From Serpula lacrymans var. lacrymans S7.9 (Eukaryota > Basidiomycota > Agaricomycetes > Boletales > Serpulaceae): DNA of 64,000 nucleotides. Below, in pieces: positions 42,550-54,594 of this stretch (its first letter is position 1; every line of letters starts with the position of its first letter). A program made the translations under genes and the position numbers. The DNA lies in NCBI RefSeq assembly GCF_000218685.1, contig NW_006763290.1:3808908-3872907 (forward strand), written 5' to 3'. The notes beneath the pieces are model-generated. The model was not told the origin of the DNA, ran no database searches, and worked only from the letters and a program-made list of their open reading frames with translations.

Positions 42550-45156
42550 GCATATCAAGTTTCATAGATAAACAGCTTAGGAAAGGTTATATCAGACCTC
42601 CCAAAAGCCCTATGACGTCCCTGGTGTTCTTCATTCCTAAAAAGGATGGTAAAAAGTGTATGATTATGGACTACCGTTACTTGAATGAGTACACAATTAA
42701 AAATGCATATCCACTGCCTTTGATCAGTCAGCTGGTAGACAAATTGGCTGGTGCCAAGATCTTAACAAAGATGGATCTTAGATGGGGGTACAATAATGTG
42801 TGCATCAAAGAAGAAGATGCTTGGAAGGCCGCATTCACGTGCCACCGAGGATTTTTCAAGCCCCTCGTTATGTTTTTTGGGTTGACCAATTCACCGGCAA
42901 CCTTTCAGAGCATGACGAACAAAATCTTTGCGGATATGGAGAACTGTGTCGTCATTTACATTGACAATTTATTAATATTCACGAAGTCGGACAATGAGGC
43001 TGAGCATGACAGGATCGTGCAAGAAGTCCTTCGACGCTTACAGGAACGGGACCTATTCATCAAACCCAAAAAATGTAATTTCAAAGTGAAGGAAGTAGAC
43101 TTCCTTGGTATGATCATAGGCCAGAATGGAATCAGGATGGATCCTGAGAAAGTTCAAGCTATATTGGATTGGCCAGAACCTACTTGCGTCAAAGGACTTA
43201 GGGCCTTCCTTGGCTTAGGCAATTTCTACCGAAGATTTGTTGAAAACTTCACAAACAAGACCGTTGAATGATCTCACCAAAAAGGACATTATTTGGCATT
43301 GGGGCGCTAAAAAACAAGAAGCTTTTGATAAGCTTAAACAGGTGTTTACAACGGCGCCCATATTAGCAGTTCCAGAATTAGACAAAGAGTTCCGGCTAGA
43401 AACTGACTTTTCTGATTTTGCTACTGGGGCTGTTTTATCAATTAAATGCCCTGACAATCTTTGGAGGCCTTGTGCCTATTTATCACATAGTTTGTCGCCT
43501 ACAGAGCGCAATTATCAAATTTACGATAAGGAGATGCTGGCCATCATTTGAGCTTTAGAGCACTAGCAGCACTACTTAGAAGGTGCTAGGCACCAATTTG
43601 AAATTTGGACCGATCATAAGAATCTGGAGTATTTTATGACGGCCTGAGACTTGAACCGAAGACAGGCTCGCTATGCGGTGTACTTGTCTAGGTTTAATTA
43701 TAAATTAATTCATAAGCCTGGAACTTTGATGGGGAAAGCAGACACTTTGTCCAGAAGAGAGGATCATGCCAACGGCATAGAAGATGACAACAAAGGCATA
43801 ACCCTGATTGACCAATCAAGGGTTGCCAATGTTAGAATCGGGCAGGATTCTGATCTTCTAAAAGTCTTCAAGAAAGGCATCTCCTCGGAAGAGAAGGCGC
43901 GCCTTGATGGCAATGAGAACTATTTATGGGAAGACGGGCTCTTCCATTTTAAAGACAAAATCTATGTGCCTGAGTCCGCAATGATCAAGGCAATAGACAG
44001 ACATCACAACACTCCAGTGGCTGGGCACCCTGGATGGCAATGAACGATGGAGTTGATCTCCAGAAACTACATGTGGCCTGGCATGGTCAAAGACGTACAG
44101 GAGTATGTAAAATCCTGTCTGAGATGTCCCATGGCAAAGAATTTGCATCAACCGCCAGCCGGTAAACTTATGCCAAATCCAATACCAGCTGGTCCTTGGC
44201 AGGATATATCGGTTGATTTCACAACAGATCTACCCGAATCAAATGGGTATGATTCAGTAATGGTGGTAGTCAATTGCTTCTCCAAAGAAGTAGTATTCAT
44301 TCCCACCAACAAAACCATTACCGCCACTGGTACGGCAGATTTATTTAAAGATTTTGTATGGTCTATCCATGGGTTACCAGAAATGGTTATCTCTGATAGA
44401 GGACCACAATTTGCTAGCAAATTTACAAAGGAGTTGTGCCGGATGCTGGGCATCAAACCTAAATTATCAATGGTGTTCCATCCGCAGATCAATGGACAAA
44501 CGGAGAGGCTCAATCAGGAATTGAAGCAATACCTCCGTATATTTATCAATGATAGACAGACAGATTGGGCCAAGTGGCTAAAGATAGCCCAGTTCTCTTA
44601 CAATATTAAACAGTCGTTGGCTACAGGAAAGGCACCATTTGAGGTTACAAGATTGTACCTTCCCAGAATGGGTGTAGAACCTAGCAAAAGCAAGAACGAG
44701 GCTGCTGAGAACATGGTCAAAGGCATGAAGTCTGTCTTGGACGAAGCGCGCAAGGCGCTATTTGAAACTGCAGAGCAGATGAAAAACAGGGCAGAGCATA
44801 GATGCTCTAAGGCCCCTGACTACAAGGTCGGCGACCTGGTCTGGTTAGACACCGACCACTTAAAGTTAAAAGACTGGCAGTCTAGAAAACTGACCAAAAA
44901 GTGGATCGGCCCTTACCAGATTAAGGAAGTCAAACCCAATGCAGTGGAGCTGGAACTCCCAAAACAAATGAGGGTAGTACCCACGGTCAATATTAGCCGT
45001 GTAAAACCCTACAAAGGGCCGCTGTCAGGACAGCATGTAGACCGGCCTGGACCGGTTGTAGTCACCCAGGAAGGTGAAGAAGAGTCCACAATGCTGTTTG
45101 TGAATTTTATTCTAAGAATCCCTCAGCTCCAAGGAAGCTTAGAGGCATGGATTTGA
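42550..45156 (+). pseudogene. RT-RNase H-integrase of the truncated Gypsy, chromodomain deleted
   Basis: RT motifs run from [15 protein letters not shown] through the catalytic YIDN box (about 42960) to [11 protein letters not shown], where a small deletion shifts the frame (about 43250). RNase H follows with in-frame stops at about 43550 (CGA to TGA), 43564 (TGG to TAG) and 43645. Integrase starts after a TGA at about 44041, has an intact CLRC finger Cys pair, SVDFTTDLP and ISDRGPQF, and runs to VKPYKGP. At GEEE (about 45085) the frame jumps past the chromodomain into the 3' untranslated part, so the open frame to 45156 ends in non-native residues. Confidence 0.9.
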
Positions 45157-45253
45157 ACCTTTTTAATTCCCTTTTTCAACTTATGCCCAAAAATTTAACT
45201 ACTACCTCTAATATTTGGTCTCACCTGGAAGTCAAGCCTTAGAAGGGGAGTAG

Positions 45254-45668
45254 TGTTACGATAACACAAATTTCAAACCTTTAAATTTCATTCTCCTCGT
45301 TAACTTTCTTCTATAGTTTTCACACACTGTGTCATGCGGCACTTTCCTTTGTTCAAACTCCCCTTTTCTCGCGCTGCACTGCTTTTCTTTATTTTTAGCT
45401 ACAAGTCTCTCACGCAGTGGAGCTGGTCACAAGGGCTGCACCCTATGACATCATCAGCCACTGCCTTATCAACTGTGGAGTACAACATGTACAAACAACC
45501 TGTAGTAGTATAAGTACCCCAATGGATCCAGGAGGCTCCTCAAAAAGCCCTCCTATTATTTACCCATAACAAACTTTGTCCTACCTAAGGGAGAATATCC
45601 TCTCCTTCATTCACCCCTCCTTGCTTGTCTTTGATGTGCACCAGAGTATACAAACTTTGGTTGTTACA
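45254..45668 (+). repeat. Family A LTR at the 3' end of the truncated Gypsy
   Basis: TGTTACGATA...GTTGTTACA, 415 bp, next to the polypurine tract AGAAGGGGAGTAG. The R-start region is mutated here (CTCAAAAAGCCCTCC instead of CTCAGCGAGTCCTCC). The partner LTR is missing, so no target duplication can be checked. Confidence 0.9.
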
Positions 45669-47180
45669 CCATATGGCCTATTATATCACTGTTCAACATG
45701 GGAATAGACCCTGGGCCATACAGTCTATTTTCATCATGTTACTAAATTTGCCATAGAGATAATAGACTATGAGTTAATAGCCCCACATGGTGTGCTCCCA
45801 CAATATTACTATACACAACACCTGCCAACTCCTGTGCATTATACACTATAAATACCACTAACAATGTATGTCCTCCACATATTTCTTTTCTGAAATTTCC
45901 CACTCACTTTCATTTATTATCTTCAATATTTGACACTGCAAGTTAACAAAATTCCTCAAAAGCTATGTAATAAATCATCTCTGACCATTTTTGTCTCTTT
46001 GGGTTGACACTCTGCATCTCCATCCTAGATAGAACTTTAATTGTATATAGTAGCAACACTAGTAAGTAACTGTCCCTATGGCTGTACATATGTAGCCTTA
46101 GCGAGTATTTGCTGCCATATAACAATCTTATAAGGGAACTTGAACCACAAGTTTTTCATAGTTCATATCAACAGGGTAAAGTAAGTTCACTCTGATATCA
46201 AGTGACATAATGTCAAACAGATCATAAATACAGATGAATTTTTGAGTAACACAAAGAGCAGCTTTATTATACTCTGGTGTAGCCTCTAGAATTCTAAACT
46301 GGTCCTAAAAATCACCAAAATTTTCCTTGGCAATCTTCTGTGCTAATATATGATGGACATTAAAATACTTTGTTAAGGCATATTCAGCTTTACCTGTGAT
46401 TTTCACAAGTGCCAAGAAATCCCAGGGTTTTAAATATACCAATGCCACAGCAGAGGCTACTAATGCATACAAGACTTTTGCACTTACTTATAATAGTAGA
46501 TAAACCAATAGTATGGGGGTCTTCCTTCTGTAAACTAATAGTGGTCTGCATAAGCAATTAACAGAATTCATAATTTAATATTATTGTCAAATATAGTTTC
46601 CAAATAAAGCAGAGATATGTATGCCAATTATGTGCTGTTGCAACTACACATCATTTATATGATTACTCCACCATTTGCCTTGGTAATAATGAAATAGCAT
46701 TAGAAAAAACACTTTTTATTAAAATATGGACCCCTGACACTCTGTTACATGTGACAGTCTGATGGGATAAGCTCATTTGAAAAAACCTATATGGGATGGT
46801 CCCACATTGGGGTGGTCAAGTTGAATATGGGACAATCCCATATACAGCAATACCAGACCTGATGTATCATAGTCTATAGAGTTCTTAGCTGGGACATATT
46901 GCAGAATAGGATTCAGCTAATAGCTGGTCAAAATGAGTAGCCTGAAGTGGCCGAGGCTTTTGAATTTTGAGCCTAGGGAGCTGGATCTGATTGTGGAAGC
47001 GAAGCTACACCCAATGTCATATCCAAGTAAGATTTACTCGCCTAACACCTCCATCCTGTGCTACAATAGCAAGAGGGTATTTTGCTCTGATTACATTTAT
47101 TCAGTGATACTGTAGAGTTAGCATAGTATAGAAGACTTCATTATTCACCACTACGAACCATGTCAGTAATTCACAATGTA
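45669..47180. other. AT-rich sequence, no supportable gene
   Basis: A minus-strand stretch at about 46400-46200 keeps coding-like character (TPEYNKAALCVTQKFICIYD) around one stop, but I cannot assign it. Otherwise there is nothing recognisable. Confidence 0.35.
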
Positions 47181-47566
47181 TGTTACGATAACACAATTTC
47201 CGGACATCTCCTTTCCTTTTTATTCTCCGCTTTAACTTTATACTTTAAGTGCCACGCGGCATTTCCCTTTCTCGCACCGCGTTGCCTTTCTTTTACTTTT
47301 AGACTTAACTCTCTCACACAGTGGAGCTGGCCATACGGGCTAGGCCCTATGACATCATCAGCCACTGCCTTCATCAACTGTATAGTACACATGTACAAAC
47401 AACCTGTAGTAGTATATATACCCCAATAGATCCAGGAGACTCCTCAGCGAGTCCTCCTGTTGTATACCAACAAACTCTCTGCAGCTTAAGGGGTAACCAC
47501 TCCCTCTACATCTTCCTTATAGTGTGTTCTTGTGTGCGCCAGAGTAACTAACTCTTGGTTGTTACA
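47181..47566 (+). repeat. Solo LTR, family A, shortened
   Basis: 386 bp from TGTTACGATA to GTTGTTACA with a TATA box and intact CAGCGAGTCCTCCTG. The flanks ATGTA and TCTGA do not match, so it has no clear target duplication and may be a recombination product. Confidence 0.85.
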
Positions 47567-47623
47567 TCTGATGGATAAACTACAACAAGCCAATGAAGGT
47601 GGGTACACTGCACCATCCTTTTC

Positions 47624-48160
47624 TTGTACAAACTAATATCTTCTCTTTCTTCTTTATATGTAAGCTGTTCTGTTGGGGAGCGGATTCGCCTCCTAGACCT
47701 CATAAGGATCCACAAGGATGACCTATTGATGGTCTATCAGCAGCTTTCATTAGCTGACCAGCAGCAGCTTGAGCTCAAGGCAGTCAAAGCTTGCCAAAAA
47801 AAATTGACCATCATTAGGGTCAACCCAAAAGCTCTATTACACGACGTTAATGCTACATTCATTGCAATGGATCAAGAGGTAAAGTGGACAAAATTACTTC
47901 ATCCATGTGAATTTACTAACATTACATGGAAGTGGACAGCACTTTGTACTCAAACAGGGATGGAGGGCTTCTATGTTGCTGTTTGGGGGGGTGTAGAAGA
48001 TTATGCAGAGCCGAAGGTTTTTTTTTCTGAAAAAGCAGAACAATTCAGCATAGATATTCTTGGTCATGAACCCTGGAACTTAGCTCTGAAGCTTGAAGCA
48101 TACATAATCAGTGGTATAGGTTATTCTAGTTCCATTACTTTGCTGTTATCCGACAGCTAA
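47624..48160 (+). pseudogene. Fragment of an unnamed multicopy fungal protein
   Basis: A 178-codon open frame. The useful part starts near codon 20: ERIRLLDLIRIHKDD, ADQQQLELKAVKA, then TALCTQTGMEGFYVAVWGGVEDYAEPKVFFSEKAEQF and LALKLEAYIISG. The GxxGFYVAVxGxxEDYxEPK block is one I associate with repeated Agaricomycete proteins of unknown function. Neither the start nor the end of a full gene is visible. The first codons probably belong to an intron. Confidence 0.4.
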
Positions 48161-48771
48161 TACTTTGTTAAATCTAGCGTCATCTGTAAATTGTCAGTGT
48201 CCTCTCAACAAACAGAGTAGCGAGTGCCGTACTATAATCCAAGATGAGCTAGGTGAGTAATGATGTCAATGATCATTGTCATAACAACCTATTTTTCACC
48301 CTGTACAGAGTTTATACTGCATTCCAATAACAGCGGCTGAGTAATCAAGATGAATTACAATAATTATGAGAAAAAGATAGTCAAGCACTATGGTGTGGCC
48401 CTGACTGGCTGGCCATAATCCTGCACAGATTGGCGGAAGAGCTGAAGTACAGAAGCTATTAACCAGTCTGCAAAATGAAAAGTGCAAATGGTCTTAACTC
48501 ACTGACAATGAACTAAAGAAGTGGCAGCTTATAAACCAAGCCCGTCAAGCAAGGGGCGAGCAGGTTTATAAGCCGCAAAAAAAACGGTCTGTGCGAAAGT
48601 ACAAGAGTGCAGGTTTGATAAATGATTCCAGTGCCCCATGTTCCGAAGAAGACGGAGATTAGAAATATACATGTCTCTTGTCTGCAGCATTAACATAATC
48701 TTAGCAGGAACTTATGTCATTTGGTGTAGCTACACAAACCTTGTCCTTGGCCTTGTCATATTTTACAAAAA

Positions 48772-49124
48772 GTTTCAGTCCTTTCTTCCTAATGAGCGGC
48801 CATTGGTGATTAGAGATGTGATAATGCCTATCACTGTCAAATATAATACTTCCTTCCTGATGAGCAGCCGTTGGTGATTACAGACATTATGTCCTTGCTA
48901 TCGCTGTAAAAAGGTTCAGTCCTTCCTTCCTAATAAGCGGCTGTTGTGGACTACAGATGTGACAATACCTACACTGTAAAAAGTTTCAGTCCTTCCTTCC
49001 TAATGAGTGGCTGGTGGTGATTACAGATGTATGGCCTTGCTATTGCTGTAAAAAGTTTCAGTCATTCCTTCATAACAAGCAGCTGATGATAACCTCAGCC
49101 ACAATTAGCTGTAAAAGACTAGCA
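48772..49124. repeat. Tandem repeat, five units of about 70 bp
   Basis: Units start near 48772, 48841, 48912, 48983 and 49055 and share TTTCAGTCCTTCCTTCCTAA, a TGAGCGGC-like word, GGTGATTACAGAT and CACTGTAAAAAG. Spacing is 69-72 bp. Units 2 and 5 are the most diverged. No coding function is apparent. Confidence 0.8.
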
Positions 49125-49199
49125 ACAAACATGACCATTCTCCCTGTATTGTACTATGTAGCCACAATTAATAAGCTTGATCAGATTGATTGACTTACG

Positions 49200-50350
49200 G
49201 GTCACGGTCAAAAGTTCAAAAGAATTTTCCAAAGATTTGGGTTTTATCAGAGTCACTGTCGTCCTTTTCACCTCCACGAGAGATGGATTCTGCCTTGTTG
49301 GTGGATTTGCTTCTTGGTGAAACCATTCTTGCTATGGGAAGAACTCTCTTCATTGCTGCCTTCTCTTTACCCTCTCCTTTATTGGCTACCAGGTGCAGAC
49401 TAGATTTGAACCTGAAGGTAACTTTGGCATTTATATTGTTTTGCTGGTTGTACCAATGGTTCAACAGACCCCGGCGCTCTGCAAGGCTGGTCTAATGTAC
49501 TGAAGCCTTTGTGTTTCCAGTTGAAATCTGGTAATGTGTCGTCAGGAAAGACCTGATGATAGCCTGTAGGTCTGAAATGGTTGCTGGGGGGAAGACAGAT
49601 CCTCATATACAAGTATGGGATATCCATTGTTGTTAAGTGGAAGCTTGATCTTTTTTTTTCTGTTTGCTTGGTAGGCTCTCCTCTGGCACAGACCCATCTA
49701 TATTAGCTACATACATTTCAGTACTCTGGGATGTTTATTAATTCAGCTAGAAACTTACTAAACTGACTTTGAGCACACCCGCCCCAAGCCTCTCATATCT
49801 TTACATTTTGCCAGTTGGGTTATACCTTGCTAAATAGCTCAAACTCAGCTTCATCATTGTGCTCATGGCTGCAATTAAAGCAATCAGTCTCAGTAACCAC
49901 ATACCCTGTTTAAGACCCGGGATCTGTAGACTACTTACAAGGACACGCAAATGGTTTTATTTGTATCTCTATGGGCGGTGAGCACAAAACTCAACATTCC
50001 CAGATACCGGCTCACTTTCATCTGAAAGTCCTTCACTACTTTCCTACCCTTCATTTCAGCAGCTCTGGGTATCTTGAGTCACTATTGTCCCGGGTGAGTA
50101 AAAGACATTATACTCACTTTTGTCTCACTTCCTCTGATGGCCCATCAATATACCACTTCTCACGCTTCTCGTTTAATTCAGCTAGCTCCTCCTCACTGAG
50201 CTCAGTCAACATCCCCTTCAGGACACTCTGCAGTTTACCAATATAACCTGGTATCACATTCTCTTCTCCACCTCCTCCTTTTTCACTACATTGAGTACTT
50301 GATTCAGACCTAAATACTTTTCATGCTGGCAACCTTGTTCCCAGGCTCTT
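49200..50350. other. Degenerate sequence with minus-strand coding traces
   Basis: Minus-strand fragments such as LTELSEEELAELNEKREKW (about 50190) and DTLPDFNWKHKGFSTL (about 49530) have coding character and may belong to one eroded multicopy gene, but I cannot name it. Confidence 0.3.
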
Positions 50351-50696
50351 TGTTACCACTGTGGTTGTATAACCAATACCTGACCTGCTGCAATATTAAT
50401 TGTAAACATGATGAAGTACTTTGACAATTAATATTAAGAACAAAGCTTGAAGGAAGTGTCTAGCCACTTGCTGAGAGCAATCAGGGACTGGAACTAGAGT
50501 CCAATGTGAGTAACTAGAGAATAGGAAGCATTGGACTCTGCAGTACTATCTGAAGTTTTGTAAACAAAGGTAAACAAAGCAGCCATAAAGGAGAAATAAT
50601 AGAGAACACAATCAATAGTGAATGATAGAAGAATAGATAGAGAAAGGAATGAAAATATATAGGTAGCACAAAGGTGCAGAATCACCAAAACTAACA
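50351..50696 (-). repeat. Probable 3' LTR of a Copia element
   Basis: CTAACA at 50691-50696 abuts the polypurine tract (ATCAGGGGGGAGTG on the minus strand), as expected for a 3' LTR beginning TGTTAG. The far end is uncertain: TGTTAC at 50351 would give a 346-bp LTR. No partner LTR exists to confirm it. Confidence 0.5.
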
Positions 50697-52148
50697 CTCC
50701 CCCCTGATGCTGCACCTCCCAAGCATCAGCTCCCCCCTGATCTAATAAATCCCATCATCTTCCTGAACACTTCCACTTTAGGCTTGGCAAGAGCCTTGGT
50801 CAACAAGTCTGCAGGCATTTCAGCAGTGGGAACAAAGGTAGGAGCAATCTGCCCAGAGTCAACAACATCTCTCAACCAATGCCATCGCAGATCAAGGTGT
50901 TTCATCCGACCATGGTGCTCAGGGTTCTTGGATACAGAGATGGCAGATTGGTTGTCAATATGAAGGGTGGAAGGAGAGGTGATAGGATAGCCCATTTCCT
51001 TCAACAAATTTCGCATCCAGCAAATCTCTTTGCCAGCCTCAACAGCAGCAATGTATTCTGCTTCAGTGGTGGACAGAGCAACAATGTTCTGAAGCTTGGA
51101 GCTCCAGGAGACAGCACCAGATCCCATCTTGACAATATAGGCACCAGTAAAACGACCAGAATCCTTGATCAGCATCAGAGAAAGTGGTGAAGAGTTCAGT
51201 GGAATTGGGATCAGGACCAAGGACAAGGGAATGATTAAGGGAGCCTTGCAAGTAGCAGAATAAGTGCTTGACAGCGCTCCAGTGAGTAAGACCAGGATTA
51301 GAGTTATATCTGGCAAGGACTCCAACAGTGTAGGCAATGTCAGGATGAGTGGTAGTGGCCAGATACATCAGAGCACCAACAGCAGCAAGGTAGGGAATGT
51401 CCTTCATCAAAGCAGCATCACTGGATGTTTTGGGAGACATGTCCTTGGTGAGGCGCAAACCAGGATCCATGGGAGTGGACACAGGCTTGCAGTCCTTCAT
51501 GCCAAAGCGCTCCAGAATGTCCAGAGTGTACTGATGTTGGGAGAGGGAGATGGTGCGATTACTTAGGTCTCTAGTGATGGAAATGCCAAGTAGGTAAGAA
51601 GTAGGGCCAAGATCACGAAGCTTAAAGTGCAGGGAGAGGTCCTTGACAGCTTGGTCAAGTGCAGAAGTAGAAGTGGATGCCAGTGTCATGTCATCAACAA
51701 AGACAGGCAGGATAATGCGCACATCAGCTCTGTTAAAGACATAGATGGCAGAGTCTGAATAAGTATGCTTGAATCCGAGTTTTTCAAGCACAGTGTGCAT
51801 CTTCTGGTTCCACATTCTGCCTCCCTGCTTTGTCCCATAGATGGCCTTGTCCAACTGGCAAACAAGATTGTGAGGACCCTGATGGAATCCCTCTGGCTGA
51901 TGCATGTAGACCTTGACATCCATGACTCCATTCAGGAATGCATGGGAAATGTCAATGGAGCGCAAATGGAGGTTATGGATGGCTGCAATGGCAAGGACAA
52001 CTCTGATGGATGATATGCGGACAGTAGGTGCAAATATTTTGAGGAAATCAAAGCCAGGGCGCTGGTTATAACCTTTGGCCACATATCTGGCCTTGTAGCG
52101 CTCAACAGTGCCATCTGAGTTGCGCTTGATCTTGAAGACCCACTTGCA
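50697..52148 (-). pseudogene. Ty1/Copia reverse transcriptase and RNase H (3' half of pol)
   Basis: Minus-strand frames 52082-51063 and 51337-50726, joined by a small deletion at about 51190. RT motifs: FKIKR..., GFDFLKIFAPTVR, IDISHAFLNG, QLDKAIYGTKQ, VFVDDMTLA (the FVDD active site), LGISITRD, and KDCKPVSTPMDP. RNase H motifs: SSKLQNIVALSTTEAEYIA, DNQSAI, and a C-terminal LTKALAKP. gag, protease and integrase are absent: the sequence is fused at 52148 to a Gypsy fragment. Confidence 0.9.
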
Positions 52149-52267
52149 GCGGTAGTGTTATAAATATCACAGTTACAATTCTTTATACAGGTACATACTT
52201 CAGATAACAAATTTAGAAATTTATTTAGAAGTTGGGGAGCCACCCCTTTTTCTTTATTGCTTGTGCA
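52149..52267 (-). mobile_element. Gypsy pol fragment fused to Copia
   Basis: The minus strand encodes GVAPQLLNKFLNLLSEVCTCIKNC, equivalent to 7651-7770 of the inner Gypsy (MAPQFVNRFLNLLSEVCTC). The junction with Copia falls in ACTACCGCTGCA, a 12-base word present both in the Gypsy (about 7650) and at the Copia side. Confidence 0.8.
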
Positions 52268-53580
52268 CATCAGGAAATTGGTAAAGGTTGTACAATACAT
52301 CATATAACACTATAATGACTGGTTAGATACAAAATGTTCAATCTATAATATCATCCTGATGTACAATATAATAATGTTTTATATGTACTGGCAGAGTTTA
52401 TATCATTCTAAAAGTAAAATCAAAGTACCTTGATAATTCAATATCAATATGATCAAAAATATCAGTTGGATGGGCTCGTGATAACCTCTGGTAGCCTTGA
52501 GAGACCCCAACATGGACTTCAGTTTTGCATACATGATAAAATATTAGCAGGATTCTCTCAACAACAACAAGTATCTAACATTCAATATTTATGACAAGTT
52601 TGACAGAGTTGATCTAATACAATGGACAGATATCTAAGAAAATGAAGGTCTAGTTAGCATAAGCTATGGTAATGTTTTTGTGTTTTCTCCAGATTATAAC
52701 AGAGCAGTAGCTTTTGTCAAAGTAGTATTCTTATAAATGTAATATAGCTAGAAAATTGACCAGAATTATACTGCCTAAACTTCAACTCTATTGATGCCAT
52801 TTGATCACTATAAGCACAATTATCTAGTAGCTTGCCAAAATTGCGAATCTGTTTCAATATTCAGACCAGGATAGACAGGGACATATTGATAATCAATTTA
52901 TTCACAACTAAACAAATATTGTATATTGTATAGATTATATGTAATACCTTTGAGCAATATAAACAGGTGTCCAGAATTATGATGGAGTTTTGCTGAGTAT
53001 TTGTGAATTCATAATCACTGAGGTCCAGGCTGAGTAGACAATACAGAATATGGTCTTTAAGCTTGAGGATGAAAAACTAGTAGAAAGCATTAGTTTTCAG
53101 AGATCAGGACTGAAAGTCTTGTGAGCACGCACATCAGTTGCCAGATCATCCAGATATGTGATGATGGTATTCTGGAGGAGTATTGCACAGAGGGTCTGTA
53201 GTTGAGAATCCTATGTGGTGGGCATGATTTGGATTATTGCTGTTGTAAGGCTAGGGTATCATTGCTAAATGCTCTAAATAAGATATAAGACCTGCAGCAC
53301 TTATGTTTTGCACGCTGTTTGGTAGCATTTCATTTGTTGGTTAGCACATAGAGAGCATTCACAAAATGGTGAGCAAGCTCTCCCTAAACAATCAACATGT
53401 AAACAGCTGTTACAAATGCACAACTAACCTACAATTTGTGTAGAGTAAGAATCTGTTGTACCAAATTCCATAATGATTGCCACGTAATTTGCAATTGCAT
53501 GGAATTTGTAAGTATTTGAATTGAAGGTCTCCTCTTTTTGGCTGGTAGCAGTTTGAGGTTTAATCTTTCTTGATTGTTGT
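52268..53580. other. AT-rich sequence, no supportable gene
   Basis: Nothing recognisable on either strand. It may be the intervening part of the Plavaka remnant to the right. Confidence 0.35.
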
Positions 53581-53600
53581 TAACTGGTGTTCTTTGCGGA

Positions 53601-54290
53601 TCAATGTTTACTTGTAGTCTTTGCCTTCTGCTTTCTTCTTGTACGGGTGGCAGTTTCCTTCAGCAACTTGTGTGCTTTAAATGCTTGGCACATTACATCA
53701 CAAAATCTTCTAAGATCACATCCTAGCTTCAGTGTTACATTTCTAAATAGTTTTAAGGTGGAGTCAGTGTGCATTTGCAATTTAGCCAATACATGCCATT
53801 GAGCGAGGTGGAATAATAGAGAAACTACAATTTGGTTATGGTCCAAAGGAAAGAGACCTTCAAAGACCGGTATAGAGCACTTGGAAGTATGAATTAGATC
53901 TACTGTGCATAGATGATTTATCACACAGCCACTCACTTGTCACAGGTCCTTAAAATTTTGGGCCACTAGATTTTTCATTTTTGACATGTTATTGGAGAAT
54001 TGTTGAATGGTGCTCAGACTGAACATTGGAACTCAACAAAACCTAGAACAGATGCTTAAAAAAGGGAAGCCTGAACAGACACCACTTTTCTACCTTGCAT
54101 CCAGTCCTGCCACCAGAGTCCCAGATTGACTGCGTACAATAAGTGTATCAGATGAATAAATACAGCCTTCCAAGTGCCTAATTTGCACTTATGCATGAGG
54201 TCAACAACCACCACAGGATATACATTGAAGTTAAACAGCTGGAGTTTTTGTGCAAAGATATTCTGATGGCTAGTAATGAGTAACTAAGCA
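53601..54290 (-). pseudogene. Plavaka-family fragment (copy 4)
   Basis: On the minus strand, about 54240-54110 reads VVVDLMHKCKLGTWKAVFIHL (the VDLMHExELGxWK block). The 53936-53601 frame reads CSIPVFEGLFPLDHNQIVVSLLF, AQWHVLAKLQMHTDSTL and LGCDLRRF, ending in a basic tail. The same blocks are found in copy 2 at 21250 and 20450. Confidence 0.72.
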
Positions 54291-54328
54291 TGGTGATTGG
54301 CACAAATATACAGTTATTGAGATAGATG

Positions 54329-54425
54329 TGTTACAATAGGCATCCCAGCACCTACTTTCACACTTTACTTTTACTGTACTTTTACTTTTCATTTTCCAAG
54401 TCACATGACTGATCACATGACCATT
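54329..54425 (+). repeat. Family B LTR fragment (U3 end)
   Basis: TGTTACAAT...AGCACCTACTT...CCAAGTCACATGACTGATCACATGACC is the reverse complement of the 3' end of the plus text of the LTR at 20769-21166. It is cut at 54425, where a SINE-like 3' end begins. Confidence 0.7.
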
Positions 54426-54593
54426 CATCAGGAGAAACACTTTGGCTATATAGGCTCTTATAGTACTATAATTGCAAAAATAGCTGTTATAGTGATCATA
54501 GCTGTAAGAGAAACCCCATCATATATTTAAGAATAATGTGCTCTTATAGTGATCTCATAGTTGGCTATAGTTCCAAAAGCTCCTATAGTAATG
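54426..54593 (-). repeat. 5'-truncated SINE-like copy
   Basis: CATCAGGAGAAACAC at 54426 matches the family 3' end in reverse complement. The AGCTATA-type body follows up to the Copia LTR. No tRNA-like head. Confidence 0.45.
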
Positions 54594-54594
54594 C

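Larger units (their letters stand above)
42550..45668 (+). mobile_element. 5'-truncated Gypsy chromovirus related to the inner element
   Basis: It begins inside RT (equivalent to about 6826 in the inner element), runs through RNase H and integrase on the plus strand, then the polypurine tract and a complete family A LTR. gag, protease and the first part of RT are absent, and a family B LTR fragment abuts the truncated end. About 126 bp of chromodomain is deleted relative to the inner element. Confidence 0.9.

Noticed and set aside
47176..47571. Target duplication around the 47181 solo LTR
   Set aside because: The flanking pentamers ATGTA and TCTGA do not match.
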